A stretch of 64,000 bases of DNA from Methylobacterium sp. SyP6R (GCF_019216885.1 NZ_JAAQRC020000001.1:372001-436000); one strand, 5' to 3'; counted from the stretch's first letter, positions 24,219 to 33,625 are shown. Numbers and translations are program-made. Notes: generated by a model from the letters alone, not told the origin.

Positions 24219-25100
24219 TCAGCGCTCCCGGGACAGGCGCGGGTTGAGGGCATCGTTCAGCCCCTCGCCGATCAGGTTGAGGGCGAGCACGGTGAGCAGG
24301 ATCAGCAGGCCCGGAAAGGCGGTGATCCACCAGGCCTGCCGGATCACCGTGCGGCCGGCCCCGACCATGAAGCCCCAGGACATTCGGTTCGGGTCGCCGA
24401 GGCCGAGGAACGACAGCGAGGATTCGAGCAGGATCGCGGTCGCCACCATCAGCGAGGCCAGGACCACGATCGGCGACAGGGTGTTGGGCAGCACCTCCCG
24501 CCGCAGGATGGTGAAGGTGGTCTGGCCGGTCACGATCGCCGCCTGGACGTATTCGCGCGAGCGCAACGACAGCACCTCGCCCCGCACCAGCCGGGTCACC
24601 GGCGGCCAGCTCACCAGCGCGATGGCGAGGATCATCGAGGACAGGGAGGGCTGCAGGATCGCCACCAGCACGATGGCGAGCGCGAAGCTCGGCACGGTCT
24701 GGAACAGCTCGGTGAAGCGCATCAAGGCGTCGTCGACCCGGCCGCCGAGATAGCCGGCGAGCGCGCCGAGCGGCACGCCGATCAGCAGGGCGGCGAGCGT
24801 CGAGACCAGGCCGACGATCAGCGAGACGCCGGCCCCGTGCATCAGCCCGGCGGCGATGTCGCGCCCGAGCGCGTCGGTGCCGAGCGGCACCCGCTCCAGG
24901 GTGAAGGGCGGCACGAAGGGCCGCTGCACCATGCGCCAGGGCGAGGTCGGGTAGAGGACCGGCGCCAGCAGCGCCGCGGCGACGACGAGAGTCAGGATCA
25001 CGAGCCCGAACACCGCGCCCGGATGGCGCAGGAAGGCGGCGAGCGGCCCGCGGCGGCGCGACCGGACCGGGGCGGCGAGCGGAACGGCATTCTCCATCAC
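24219..25100 (-). CDS. peptide-type ABC transporter permease, DppC-like
   Basis: A 293-residue permease with an N-terminal OppC segment (AFLRHPGAVFGLVILTLVV), six hydrophobic segments and the loop SREYVQAAIVTGQTTFTILR. HPFV-PPFTLERVPLGTDALGRD is the characteristic periplasmic DppC block. Its ATG overlaps the stop of the DppB-like gene (25097-25100). Confidence 0.92.
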   Translation of the reverse strand: MMENAVPLAAPVRSRRRGPLAAFLRHPGAVFGLVILTLVVAAALLAPVLYPTSPWRMVQRPFVPPFTLERVPLGTDALGRDIAAGLMHGAGVSLIVGLVSTLAALLIGVPLGALAGYLGGRVDDALMRFTELFQTVPSFALAIVLVAILQPSLSSMILAIALVSWPPVTRLVRGEVLSLRSREYVQAAIVTGQTTFTILRREVLPNTLSPIVVLASLMVATAILLESSLSFLGLGDPNRMSWGFMVGAGRTVIRQAWWITAFPGLLILLTVLALNLIGEGLNDALNPRLSRER

Positions 25101-26065
25101 GCCACCTCGATGCGGGGATCGACCGCGCGGTAGACCACGTCGGTGACGAGGTTGAAGACCAGCACCATCGCGGAGGAGACCACGAAGACGCCCAGCAGCA
25201 GGTTGTAGTCGCGCTGGAGCAGCGCCTCGTACATCAGCCGCCCGATCCCCGGCCAGGCGAACACCGTCTCGGTGAGCACCGCGCCGCCGACGAGCGTGCC
25301 GGCCTGGAGGCCCGCCAGCGTCACCACCGGCAGGAGCGCGTTGCGCAGGATGTGCCGGCGCTGGATCACCCCCTCGGTCAGGCCCTTGGCCCGCGCGGTC
25401 TTCACGAAGTCGAGGCGCGAGACCTCCAGCATCGAGGAGCGGGTCATCCGCACGTAGACCGCCATGAAGAACAGCCCGAGGGTCATGGCCGGCAGCACTA
25501 GGTGGTGGGCGATGTCGAGGGCACGACCGAGCCCGGTATAGCCCGCCCCCACGGTCTCGAAGCCGAAGCTCGGCAGCCAGTCGAGCCGGACCGAGAACAG
25601 CAGGATCGCCATCAGCGACACCCAGAACAGCGGCGTGGCATAGAACAGGAGCGCGACGCCGGTGATCGCGGTATCGGCGAGCGTGCCTGCCCGCCGCGCG
25701 GCGAGAGACCCCAGCAGCACCCCGAGCGAGAGCGAGATCGCGAAGGCGCTGCCGGTCAGCAGCAGGGTCGCCGGCAGCCGCTCGCCGATCAGCGTCGCCA
25801 CCGGCATCTGCTGGCGCACCGAATAGCCGAGATCGAGCCCGGCCATGCTGCGCAGGTAGGCGCCGAGCTGGCTCGGCAGCGGCTGGTCGAGGGCGAATTT
25901 TTCCCGGAGCTGGGCGATGAAGGCTTCGTCGCCCGCCCCCGCCTCGCCGGCCATCACCAGGGCCGGGTCGCCGGGGGCGAGGCGGATCAGGAAGAAGTTC
26001 AGGACCACGATGGCGAGGAGCACCACGATGCCCTTCGCGATCCGCCGCGCGATGAAGCCCAGCAT
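25097..26065 (-). CDS. peptide-type ABC transporter permease, DppB-like
   Basis: A 322-residue permease with the typical N-terminus (RIAKGIVVLLAIVVLNFFLIRLAPGDPA), six transmembrane segments, the loop DFVKTARAKGLTEGVIQRRH and the end VTDVVYRAVDPRIEVA. It pairs with the DppC-like protein to form the channel. Confidence 0.93.
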   Translation of the reverse strand: MLGFIARRIAKGIVVLLAIVVLNFFLIRLAPGDPALVMAGEAGAGDEAFIAQLREKFALDQPLPSQLGAYLRSMAGLDLGYSVRQQMPVATLIGERLPATLLLTGSAFAISLSLGVLLGSLAARRAGTLADTAITGVALLFYATPLFWVSLMAILLFSVRLDWLPSFGFETVGAGYTGLGRALDIAHHLVLPAMTLGLFFMAVYVRMTRSSMLEVSRLDFVKTARAKGLTEGVIQRRHILRNALLPVVTLAGLQAGTLVGGAVLTETVFAWPGIGRLMYEALLQRDYNLLLGVFVVSSAMVLVFNLVTDVVYRAVDPRIEVA

Positions 26066-26097
26066 GCTTTATCCTTCAGCCGTCGATCCGAGAGCCT

Positions 26098-27648
26098 TCA
26101 GCGGTCAATCCAAGCATCGCGAAACCCGTCATTGACTCCGATGCCGGTGGTGACGAGGTCGTGGACCTTGCAGCGGGTGATGGTCGGGAATTGCAGCTCC
26201 AGGAGCCAGGCCACCGGCGCGTCCTCGACGAGCGTCTTCTGCACCGCCTCGTAGATCGGCCGGCGCTGGTCGTCGCCGACCGCGACCGCGCCCTTCGCGA
26301 AGGCCTCGTCGACGCTCGGGTTGGAGTAGCCCTCGACGTTGTTGAACGGCGAGCCTTTGGCGATCTGCGACGAGACGTAGTTGCGGCCCACCCCGAGCGC
26401 CGGGTCACCGTACTGGTAGAGATACGTGAAGGCGATGTCGTAATCCCACTCGGAGGTCTTCTGGTTCCAGCCGGCGACGTCGGTCGCCACCAGCTCGACC
26501 TTGATGCCGACATCCTCGAGGTTCTGCTTCACGGCCTCGGCCCAGCGCTGCCAGGTCTCGCCGTAGGGCAGCGGCAGGAGGCGCACGGTCTCGCCCTTGT
26601 AGCCGGATTCCTTCAAGAGCGCCTTGGCCTTGGCCGGATCGTAGGAATACTTCGCGGCCTTCGGATCGTGGTAGCGCACGGTGGAGGCGAACGGGCCGGT
26701 GGCCGGCTTGCCGAGCCCGTTCCACACCACGTCGCGGGCGAAGTCGCGGTCCAGCGCGTAGGACACCGCCTGGCGGAAGGCCTTGTTGGCCATCGGGCCC
26801 TTGCGGTTGTTGAGCCAGAGCCAGGACATCGGGCTGAAGAACTCCCAGCCCTTGGTGGTCGAGCAGGCCCCCTTGAGCGCGGACAGGCGCTGCACGTCGA
26901 AATTCTCGACCGAGCCGCCGGGCAGGATGTCGACCTTGCCGGTCTCGAACGCCACCGAGCGGGCGGCGGCGTCCGGGATCACGTGCCAGTAGATCTCGTC
27001 GAGATAGGGCTTTCCGGCGACGTGGTAGTTCGGGTTCTTGACCAGCCGGATGTAGGAGCCCTTCTTCCACTCCTTGAACATGTAGGGGCCGGTGCCGATC
27101 GGCGTGTTGTTGGCCGGATTGGTCTTGTAGTCGGTGCCGGCATAGATGTGCTTCGGCACCATCGGCAGCGAGCCGACCTCGAAGATGCCGAGGAACGGGC
27201 CGAACGGCTCGGAGAGGGTGAAGACCACGGTGTACGGATCGGGCGCCGTCACGCTCGCGACGCGGGCGAGGTTGCCGCGGGCGCGGGCATGGGTCTGGCG
27301 CAGGAGCTCGACCGAGAAGACCACGTCGTCGGCGGTGAACGGCTTGCCGTCGTGCCAGGTGGCGTTCCTGACGAGCTTGAAGGTGTAGGTCTTGCCGTCG
27401 TCGCTCATGCTCCAGCTCTCGGCGAGGCCGGGCAGGGGCTTGAGGGCGGAATCGTAGCGCAGCAGCCCTTCGTAGATGTTGCCGGCCACCATCTGGGTCG
27501 GCCCGTTCTGCACCATCGCCAGCATCAGGCCGGGCGGCTCGGGCTGAATCACCGCGTTGGCGGTACCGCCGGGCTTCGGGGTTTGTGCGAAGGCCGTGCC
27601 GGCAAGCGCCAGGGAGAGCACGGTGCCGGCCATGAGCGTCTTGAGCAT
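26098..27648 (-). CDS. periplasmic substrate-binding protein, SBP family 5
   Basis: A 516-residue receptor and first gene of the importer operon. The signal peptide (about 1-21) is cleaved after AFA. The family 5 signature is seen in NIYEGLLRYDSALKPLPGLAESWSMSDDGKTYTFKLVRNATWHDG (about 57 onward). Family 5 proteins bind peptides, nickel, opines or plant-derived amines. The neighbourhood (class II aldolase, acetylpolyamine amidohydrolase, cupin) gives weak support for an amine or conjugate ligand; otherwise unknown. Confidence 0.92.
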   Translation of the reverse strand: MLKTLMAGTVLSLALAGTAFAQTPKPGGTANAVIQPEPPGLMLAMVQNGPTQMVAGNIYEGLLRYDSALKPLPGLAESWSMSDDGKTYTFKLVRNATWHDGKPFTADDVVFSVELLRQTHARARGNLARVASVTAPDPYTVVFTLSEPFGPFLGIFEVGSLPMVPKHIYAGTDYKTNPANNTPIGTGPYMFKEWKKGSYIRLVKNPNYHVAGKPYLDEIYWHVIPDAAARSVAFETGKVDILPGGSVENFDVQRLSALKGACSTTKGWEFFSPMSWLWLNNRKGPMANKAFRQAVSYALDRDFARDVVWNGLGKPATGPFASTVRYHDPKAAKYSYDPAKAKALLKESGYKGETVRLLPLPYGETWQRWAEAVKQNLEDVGIKVELVATDVAGWNQKTSEWDYDIAFTYLYQYGDPALGVGRNYVSSQIAKGSPFNNVEGYSNPSVDEAFAKGAVAVGDDQRRPIYEAVQKTLVEDAPVAWLLELQFPTITRCKVHDLVTTGIGVNDGFRDAWIDR

Positions 27649-27712
27649 CGAGAGTGTCCCCGTTGGTCCCTTTGGCGGCGTCGTGAGACGGTGAACGCGC
27701 GGGTTGCGCGCA

Positions 27713-27914
27713 TCTCCCCTCTCCCCGCGGGCGGGGAGAGGGCTCCGGCGACCTTGTCGTCGACGGAGCGAGGCGTCAGCCGAGGGTGAGGGGGTGTCTC
27801 CGGAAGAGGCTCACGCGTCGAGACCCCCTCACCCTCGCTTCGGCTTTCGCCTCCGCTTGCCGCGGACCCGACAAGGGGTCCGCAGCCCTCTCCCCGCCTG
27901 CGGGGAGAGGGGAA
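27713..27914. repeat. palindrome family E
   Basis: Outer arms CCCCTCTCCCCGCG.../...GGGGAGAGGGG enclose GGCGACCTTGTCG/CGACAAGGGGTC and GGGTGAGGGGGTGTC/GACCCCCTCACCC stems. Single copy in the window. It lies after the aldolase gene and upstream of the binding-protein gene on the minus strand. Confidence 0.75.
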
Positions 27915-27954
27915 ACCCGCGCTCGTCTCGGCAGCGGGCGGGTCGGGCGTCGCC

Positions 27955-28722
27955 CTATTCTCTATAATCCGGGTCGCTGCGCTCCAGCATGCGCTTGAAG
28001 GCGTCCCATTCGGGGTCGGGCAGCCGGCCCGTCTCCATCTTGTCGTAGAACGAGGCGTATTGCCCGGCGGTCTTCGTGGCCACCGCCACTGACGGGCGGA
28101 TCACCGGGGCGCCCGAGGCTTGCAGCGCGAGCTGCGCCCGGCACGAGCGCTCCAGGTTGTGCATCAGCTTGAACGCCTCGGCGACCGAGCGGCCGCAGGT
28201 CAGCATGCCGTGGTTGCGCAGGACCATCACCGGCTTGTCGCCGAGATCGGCCACCAGGCGCTGGCGCTCGTCGAGGTCGAGGGCGATGCCTTCGTAATCG
28301 TGGTAGGCGAGGCGGCCGGCGAACTGCATCGACCACTGGTTGAGCGGCAGCAGCCCCTCTTCCTGGCACGACACGGCGACGCCCGCCACCGTGTGGGTGT
28401 GGAGCACGCAGAGCGCATCGTCCCGGGCGGCGTGGACCGCGCTGTGGATGGTGAAGCCCGCCGGGTTGATGCCGAGCCCGCAGGGGTCGTCGACCACGCG
28501 GCCCTCGAGATCGACGGTGACGAGGTTGCCGGCCTTCACCTCCTCGAACCGCAAGCCGTAGGGATTGATCAGGAAGCGGTGTTCCGGTCCCGGCAGCCGG
28601 GCCGAGATATGGGTGTAGATGCTGTCGTCGAGGCCCAGCCGATGGATCAGCCGGTAGGCAGCCGCGAGGTCGACGCGGATGCGCTGCACCTCGTCGGCCT
28701 GCGGATGAGCGGATGACGACAT
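27955..28722 (-). CDS. class II aldolase/adducin family protein
   Basis: A 255-residue protein of the AraD/fuculose-phosphate aldolase/adducin family. Zinc-binding histidines are visible in VLHTHTVAG and, distally, in the LRNHGMLTCGRSVAEAF block. GLDDSIYTHISARLPG and INPYGLRFEEVKAGNLV are typical of the family. Such proteins cleave sugar phosphates or act as decarboxylases. It is divergent from the GntR regulator at 28949 and upstream of, but on the same strand as, the peptide-type transporter. Substrate unknown. Confidence 0.9.
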   Translation of the reverse strand: MSSSAHPQADEVQRIRVDLAAAYRLIHRLGLDDSIYTHISARLPGPEHRFLINPYGLRFEEVKAGNLVTVDLEGRVVDDPCGLGINPAGFTIHSAVHAARDDALCVLHTHTVAGVAVSCQEEGLLPLNQWSMQFAGRLAYHDYEGIALDLDERQRLVADLGDKPVMVLRNHGMLTCGRSVAEAFKLMHNLERSCRAQLALQASGAPVIRPSVAVATKTAGQYASFYDKMETGRLPDPEWDAFKRMLERSDPDYRE

Positions 28723-28900
28723 CGGACCTCCTCACGGACAGGTTCGCGGCGGGTTCGTGCGCCACGACATCTTCACGTCTACGGACGGCGCGGCGCGAAG
28801 ATATGCGCGACGACGGCCGGATGCAGAGCCGGTCGGACCACGACATCACCCGGCATGAGCCTAGACTGACCCGGCCTTGCGTGACGATCAAGCTGAAAGT

Positions 28901-28932
28901 GTCGACAATCGACGCCTACGCATTGCACAATG
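28901..28932. promoter_or_regulatory. candidate GntR operators in a divergent gap
   Basis: GTCGA-CAA-TCGAC (28901-28913) is a perfect 5-3-5 inverted repeat, and CATTG-CA-CAATG (28921-28932) follows at once. Both lie between the aldolase gene (starts 28722) and the GntR gene (starts 28949). Confidence 0.4.
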
Positions 28933-28948
28933 CCCGGACGGAGGTGCG

Positions 28949-29641
28949 ATGCGCGCGATGTCCCCACCCGTCGGATTGCCGCTGCTGGCCGAGAGCGATC
29001 TCGTGCGCCAGGTCGCGCGCCGGCTCACCGACGCGATCGTGCAGGGGCAGCTCGCTCCCGGCGCCAAGGTGGCGGAGGCGGCGGTCGCCCGCGAGCTCGG
29101 CATCAGCCGGGCGCCGGTGCGGGAGGCGGCCCGCCTCCTCGAGAGCCAGGGCCTGCTCAAGGCCTCGCCGCGGCGCGGCTTCTTCGTGCGCGAACTCTCG
29201 GCGCAAGACGTGGACGAGCTCTATGCCTTGCGCCTGTGCATCGAGCGCCACGCGGCGGTGGAGGCGGCCCGGCGCCAGACGCCGGAGATCCGCGCCGCCC
29301 TGCGCCGCCAGCTCGACCTGATGCGGGATCTCGCCCGGCGCGACGATCCGGCGACCATCGTCGAGGCCGATTACCAGTTCCACCGCCTGATCTGCGAGGC
29401 CGCCGGCAATGCGCGGTTGCTGCGCCTGTTCGACGGGCTGGCCTCGGAATTGCGGATCGTGATCGGGCTGATCGGGCGGCTCTACGACGACCCGGACGAG
29501 ATCGCCCGCACCCACGAGCCGGTGCTGGAGGCCATCGAGGCCGGCCACCCGGAGCGGATCGTCGCCCATGTCGACCACCATCTCGGCGTCGCCCGCCGGG
29601 AGGTCGTCCGGCTGGTGCAAAGCCTCGCCCCCACACCCTGA
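28949..29641 (+). CDS. GntR-family regulator (FadR/FCD subgroup)
   Basis: A 230-residue regulator with winged helix (LVRQVARRLTDAIVQGQLAPGAKV, recognition helix SRAPVREAARLLESQGLL) and an FCD domain containing DYQFHRLICEAAGN and THEPVLEAIEAG. The start at 28949 has GGAGG at 5 nt. It is the first gene of a three-gene plus-strand unit with the amidohydrolase and cupin genes, and divergent from the aldolase. It probably controls both units through the palindromes at 28901-28932. Confidence 0.88.
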   Translation: MRAMSPPVGLPLLAESDLVRQVARRLTDAIVQGQLAPGAKVAEAAVARELGISRAPVREAARLLESQGLLKASPRRGFFVRELSAQDVDELYALRLCIERHAAVEAARRQTPEIRAALRRQLDLMRDLARRDDPATIVEADYQFHRLICEAAGNARLLRLFDGLASELRIVIGLIGRLYDDPDEIARTHEPVLEAIEAGHPERIVAHVDHHLGVARREVVRLVQSLAPTP

Positions 29642-29658
29642 GAAACACGGGAGATTCC

Positions 29659-30687
29659 ATGAAGGCCGTCCATTCCGAGGACCACCGCCGCCACGACCCG
29701 AAGTTCTTCCTGGTGCGCGGCCAGGTGAAGCCCGCCGCCGATCAGCCCGAACGGGCCGACCGGCTGCTCGCCGGGCTCAAGGCCGGCAACCACGCGATCG
29801 TGGCGCCGCAAGGCCACGGCGCGGGCGCGCGGGCGCGGGTGCACAGCCCCGATTACCTCGCCTTCCTGGCGGAGGCCTGGGAGGAATGGGAGACGCTGCC
29901 CGACCACGGGGCGGAGATGATCGCCAACATCCACCCGGTGCGGGAGGCCGCGACCTACCCGACCCACATCGTCGGGCGGCTGGGCTGGCACACGGTCGAC
30001 ACCGCCTGCCCGATCGGCCCGGGCACCTACGCGGCGGCGGCGAGCGCCACCGACGTCGCCGCGAGCGCGGCGCAACTGGTGCTCGACGGCGAGGACGCGG
30101 CCTACGCGCTCTGCCGCCCGCCCGGCCACCACGCCTATCGCGACCGGGCCGGGGGCCATTGCTACTTCAACAACAGCGCGGTCGCCGCCGCGCATTTGCG
30201 CCAGACGCACGCCCGGGTCGCGGTGCTCGACGTCGACGTGCATCACGGGAACGGCACGCAAGGCATCTTCTACCGCGATCCGAGCGTGCTCACCGTCTCG
30301 CTCCATGCCGATCCGCGCGGCTTCTACCCCTTCGTCTGGGGCTACGCCCACGAGCGCGGGGAAGGGGAGGGGATCGGCGCCAACCTCAACCTGCCGCTGC
30401 CGCTCGGCACCGGCGACGATGCGTATCTCGACGTGCTGGAGGGCGTGGCGAGCCGCACGGTGAAGGCCTTCGCCCCGACGGCGCTGGTGGTCGCGCTCGG
30501 CCTCGACGCCTCGGAGCACGATCCGCTCGCCGGCCTCGCCATCACGACGCCGGGCTTTCGCCGCATCGGCGCGGCGCTCGCGCGTCTCGGCCTGCCGACC
30601 GTGCTGGTGCAGGAGGGCGGCTACCTCTCCGACCTGCTCGGGGAAAACCTGACGGCGGTCCTCGCCGGCTTCGAATCCGCCCGCTGA
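29659..30687 (+). CDS. acetylpolyamine amidohydrolase (histone deacetylase family)
   Basis: A 342-residue zinc deacetylase matching the length of Mycoplana ramosa acetylpolyamine amidohydrolase. It has the catalytic His pair in RPPGHHAY (H157, H158), zinc ligands D193 and H195 (DVDVHHGNGTQ) and D283 (LGLDASEHDPL), and the transition-state Tyr in QEGGYLSD. The bacterial group removes acetyl groups from acetylputrescine, acetylspermidine or similar amines. The insert VWGYAHERGEGEG that narrows the channel is present. It lies 17 nt after the GntR gene. Polyamine specificity is inferred from subfamily. Confidence 0.9.
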   Translation: MKAVHSEDHRRHDPKFFLVRGQVKPAADQPERADRLLAGLKAGNHAIVAPQGHGAGARARVHSPDYLAFLAEAWEEWETLPDHGAEMIANIHPVREAATYPTHIVGRLGWHTVDTACPIGPGTYAAAASATDVAASAAQLVLDGEDAAYALCRPPGHHAYRDRAGGHCYFNNSAVAAAHLRQTHARVAVLDVDVHHGNGTQGIFYRDPSVLTVSLHADPRGFYPFVWGYAHERGEGEGIGANLNLPLPLGTGDDAYLDVLEGVASRTVKAFAPTALVVALGLDASEHDPLAGLAITTPGFRRIGAALARLGLPTVLVQEGGYLSDLLGENLTAVLAGFESAR

Positions 30688-30702
30688 GGAGTTTTTCGCC
30701 CG

Positions 30703-31023
30703 ATGGCCTTCGCCTGCACGATTCCCGCGATCCCGACCGTCCAGCACGACGACGACACGGTCCGCATCACGCGCTGGGACTTTTCGCCCGGCGCGGTCAC
30801 CGGCTGGCACGAGCACGGCTGGCCCTATTTCGTGGTGATGATCACCGCCGGCACCCTGCGGGTCCACGACGGCACGACCGTCACCGAGGTGCCGCTCGCC
30901 CACGGCCAGTCCTACCGCCGCCCGGCCGGCATCCGCCACGACGTCCAGAACGGCTCCGACCACCCGATCGCCTTCGTGGAGATCGAGGTGAAGAAGCCGG
31001 AGGGGCTGGCGGGTCTCGCCTGA
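30703..31023 (+). CDS. small cupin-domain protein
   Basis: A 106-residue single-domain cupin. Motif 1 is FSPGAVTGWHEHGWPYFVVM with the HxH pair, and motif 2 is GIRHDVQNGSDHPIAFVEIE. A metal ion is likely bound. It is 15 nt downstream of the amidohydrolase gene and last in the unit. Such cupins often act as sugar or amine isomerases or dioxygenase-like accessory proteins; no specific reaction can be assigned. Confidence 0.87.
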   Translation: MAFACTIPAIPTVQHDDDTVRITRWDFSPGAVTGWHEHGWPYFVVMITAGTLRVHDGTTVTEVPLAHGQSYRRPAGIRHDVQNGSDHPIAFVEIEVKKPEGLAGLA

Positions 31024-31042
31024 GAGCCCCCCGAAACGGGAA

Positions 31043-31073
31043 CGGCCGGGGCGTGAGCCCCGGCCGCTTCTTT
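31043..31073 (+). terminator. Rho-independent terminator
   Basis: A perfect 10-bp G+C stem (CGGCCGGGGC, loop GTGA, GCCCCGGCCG) is followed by CTTCTTT. It terminates the GntR-amidohydrolase-cupin unit 20 bases after the cupin stop and separates it from the convergent flagellin gene. Confidence 0.8.
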
Positions 31074-31093
31074 CGTGAGGTGTTGTTCGCCGA

Positions 31094-32977
31094 TCAGCGC
31101 AGGAGCTGGAGGATGCCCTGCTGCGACTGGTTGGCGAGCGACAGGGCCGAGATGCCGAGCGAGTTGCGGGTCGAGAGAGCCTGCGAATTCGCTGCCTCCT
31201 CGTTGAGGTCCGCATTCGTCAGGTTCGCCGCGCCCGCATCGAGCACGTTGATCATCTGCTTGGTGAAGTCCTGCCGGTTCTGCACCACCGCCAGGTTGGC
31301 GCCCAGGGTCGAGGCCTGGTTCTTCAGCTGGCTCGACGCGCTGTTGATCGTCGAGATCACGGCGTTGATCGAGTTGCTGTCCTGGAAGTCGGTCTGGCCA
31401 ACCGCGACCATGCCGAGCAGCGAGGCCGAGACCTGAGTGCCGGCGATCTTCAGCGAGGAGGTGCCCTTCTCGTTGAAGCTGACGTTGACGGTGTCGCCGG
31501 CCAGCAGGTTCGTGCCGTTGAAGCCCGAATCCGCCGCCATCTGGTCGATCTGGGAAAGCAGGTTGTTGTAGGTGCTCACCAGGTTGCTGCGGGTGTTGGC
31601 GCCGTCGCCGCCGATGATCGCGCTCGAGGTTGCAGAGCTGAACGGGTTGCCTGCGCCGCTCGCCGACAGAGTCAGGTTATCCGCGCCCGCCTCGTTGGTG
31701 GTGGTGATCTTGATCGCGCCGGTCGTGCTGTCGATGCTCGCCATCGCGTTACCCGGAGCCAGGGCAGCGTTGAGCTGGTTCAGGGTCGAGATCTGGCCCG
31801 CAGCGGTGCCGAAGGACAGGTTGATCGTATTGCTGCCTGCGACCTTGACGCTGATCGTCTTGCTGTCGAGCGCACTCTTGGTGAAGGTCTGGGTCGGGGG
31901 GGTGCCGGCCGTCGCGACCGTGGTGCCCTGCCCGGCGCCATAGCTCTTGATGAGCGAGAAGCCGAGGTTCGACATCTTCGCGGTCGAGGTGCTGCCATCG
32001 CCGAGCACGATCCCGGTCGCCGAGTCCGCCGCCGTGAAGCTGAACTTCTTGGCGGTGGCGTCGTACGTCGCGCTGACTGCACCGGCGGTGGCGGTGCTGA
32101 CCTTTTGGGCGAGAGACGACAGGGTGTCGCTGCGGCCGACCGTGACGGCCTGGCCGTTGACCATGAAGGTGTCGCCGGCGACGAAACCGGCGCCGGTGGC
32201 CAGGCTGGTGGCGGTCGGCACGAACACACCCGCCGTCCGGTTGGCGCCGGTGGCGAACGCGGACGTCGTGACCGAGTCTGTGCCGAGCGCGAAGGCACCG
32301 CCGTCGGTGGTACCCTTGAGCGTGATCACGTTCGTGGCCAGGGTCGCCGTGACGGCCGATCCGGCTGCCTTGAGCTGGTTGTTGATGGCGTCGGTGACGG
32401 CCTGGCTGCTCGCGCCGTCGGTGGCCTGGTTCAGGGTGACGTTGACGCCATCGATCGAGAGGGTCGCGGTGCTGCCACCGGCGGCGGTGAAGATGGCCGC
32501 GATGCCGGTGGAATCGAGGGTGTTGCTGACCGCCTGCTGCCTCGTCACGCTGGCGCCGCCGATCGCCGCCTCGGCCACCGCGGTGGTCGCACCGACCGAC
32601 AGGAGGTTGTTGGCGGTGGCGCCGCTCAGGGCGGTCGAGCCGACGCTGGCCTTGGCGGTGAAGGCGTTCGAGGCCGAGAGGGCCTGCTGAGCGACGGACT
32701 TGAGCTGGTCGGTTAGGCCCTGCAGCTTGGTGATGCCGGTATTGGCGGCCTGGATCGTCTGGATGCCGTTCGACACACCGTCGAGCAGGGTGGTCAGCGC
32801 CGACGAACGCGAGGACAGGCCTTGAGCAGTGAAGTAATTGCTCGGGCTATCGAGGGCGGTGTTGACCTTCTTGCCGGTCGAAAGGCGGGACTGTGTGGTC
32901 GACAGTAGGTCGGCGGTGCCCTGGAGCGACAGGAGGTTCTGGCGGGTGGCGGCCGAGAGGGTGATTCCGGAAGACAT
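31094..32977 (-). CDS. flagellin (copy 1)
   Basis: A 627-residue flagellar filament subunit. The conserved N-terminal D0/D1 helices (ITLSAATRQNLLSLQGTADL...STGKKVNTALDSPSNYFTAQ) and the C-terminal D1/D0 helices (ANLTNADLNEEAANSQALSTRNSLGISALSLANQSQQGILQ) are intact. The long centre contains a flagellin IN-type motif (TFMVNGQAVTVGRSDTLSSL). Like most flagellins it has no Cys. Its central 809 bp (31835-32643) look identical to the second copy, while both ends differ, which points to gene conversion. GGATCG lies just upstream of the start. Confidence 0.95.
   Translation of the reverse strand: MSSGITLSAATRQNLLSLQGTADLLSTTQSRLSTGKKVNTALDSPSNYFTAQGLSSRSSALTTLLDGVSNGIQTIQAANTGITKLQGLTDQLKSVAQQALSASNAFTAKASVGSTALSGATANNLLSVGATTAVAEAAIGGASVTRQQAVSNTLDSTGIAAIFTAAGGSTATLSIDGVNVTLNQATDGASSQAVTDAINNQLKAAGSAVTATLATNVITLKGTTDGGAFALGTDSVTTSAFATGANRTAGVFVPTATSLATGAGFVAGDTFMVNGQAVTVGRSDTLSSLAQKVSTATAGAVSATYDATAKKFSFTAADSATGIVLGDGSTSTAKMSNLGFSLIKSYGAGQGTTVATAGTPPTQTFTKSALDSKTISVKVAGSNTINLSFGTAAGQISTLNQLNAALAPGNAMASIDSTTGAIKITTTNEAGADNLTLSASGAGNPFSSATSSAIIGGDGANTRSNLVSTYNNLLSQIDQMAADSGFNGTNLLAGDTVNVSFNEKGTSSLKIAGTQVSASLLGMVAVGQTDFQDSNSINAVISTINSASSQLKNQASTLGANLAVVQNRQDFTKQMINVLDAGAANLTNADLNEEAANSQALSTRNSLGISALSLANQSQQGILQLLR
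31835..32643. repeat. 809-bp flagellin core, identical to 34749-35557
   Basis: Aligned at a constant offset of 2914 bp, no difference was found by eye between the two flagellin genes over this block. Outside it differences appear at once on both sides (from 31834 downward and from 32644 upward). Confidence 0.85.
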
Positions 32978-33565
32978 TGGGCGATCCTATTGATCGGTAG
33001 ACCTTCGTGTTTTGAAGGCGAGGTCAGATTGGCCCCGTCGCCCTTGCCCGGTCCTTACCGCAAAGCTGAAAAGGCCTCCGTTCCCCTGGTTCCAAAGGTC
33101 ATGACTTTCAGAACGTTAATGACCGTACCCATCTCGACTGATCGATTTACCTTAATGCCGAAGTTACCATGATTCACGCGCAGCTGAGAGCGAATGGTCG
33201 AGGGATCGAATGAGGGGTGGCAATGGGTTGCGCTGCTTGAGGACACGTCAGGCGTCAGCGACCACTGGAAGCATGCCACTGTGCTGTCCATGGCAAGCGT
33301 AGCCGCTCCAGTGGCTGGCCGATCTGGCTGCCCGTCCTGCAAGATCAGGCTCGGCGGCACCCTTTGCGATCCGCTGAGACACGATCGCCGGAGGATGCAT
33401 TCACAGAGATGGTCAGGGCCTGTTTGAGTTGGTCGACAAAAGCCAACCCGTCCATTTCATCCCAGGTTCTCATCTTCGACGAGCCCCGGGATGGCGAGAA
33501 GAAATATCGACGTCTGCTGCAGATAACTCGAACTGCACGACGCGGGAGGCCGCCGGGGTGCCAGA

Positions 33566-33625
33566 GCGACGGCCGAGAGCATGAACCCTCCCCCGCAGTG
33601 GGGGGAGGGTTCATGCTTTCGGCCG
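33566..33625. repeat. 60-nt hairpin with CCCTCCCCC core
   Basis: A 27-bp stem with one mismatch and a 6-nt loop; the inner part is AACCCTCCCCC/GGGGGAGGGTT, related to the ends of family D. It is the first of three strong hairpins between the flagellin genes. Confidence 0.75.

Noticed and set aside
31947..32690. Plus-strand frame opposite flagellin copy 1, with the same frame at 34861-35751
   Set aside because: It only mirrors the shared flagellin core and has no recognisable family. The flagellin strand is certain.
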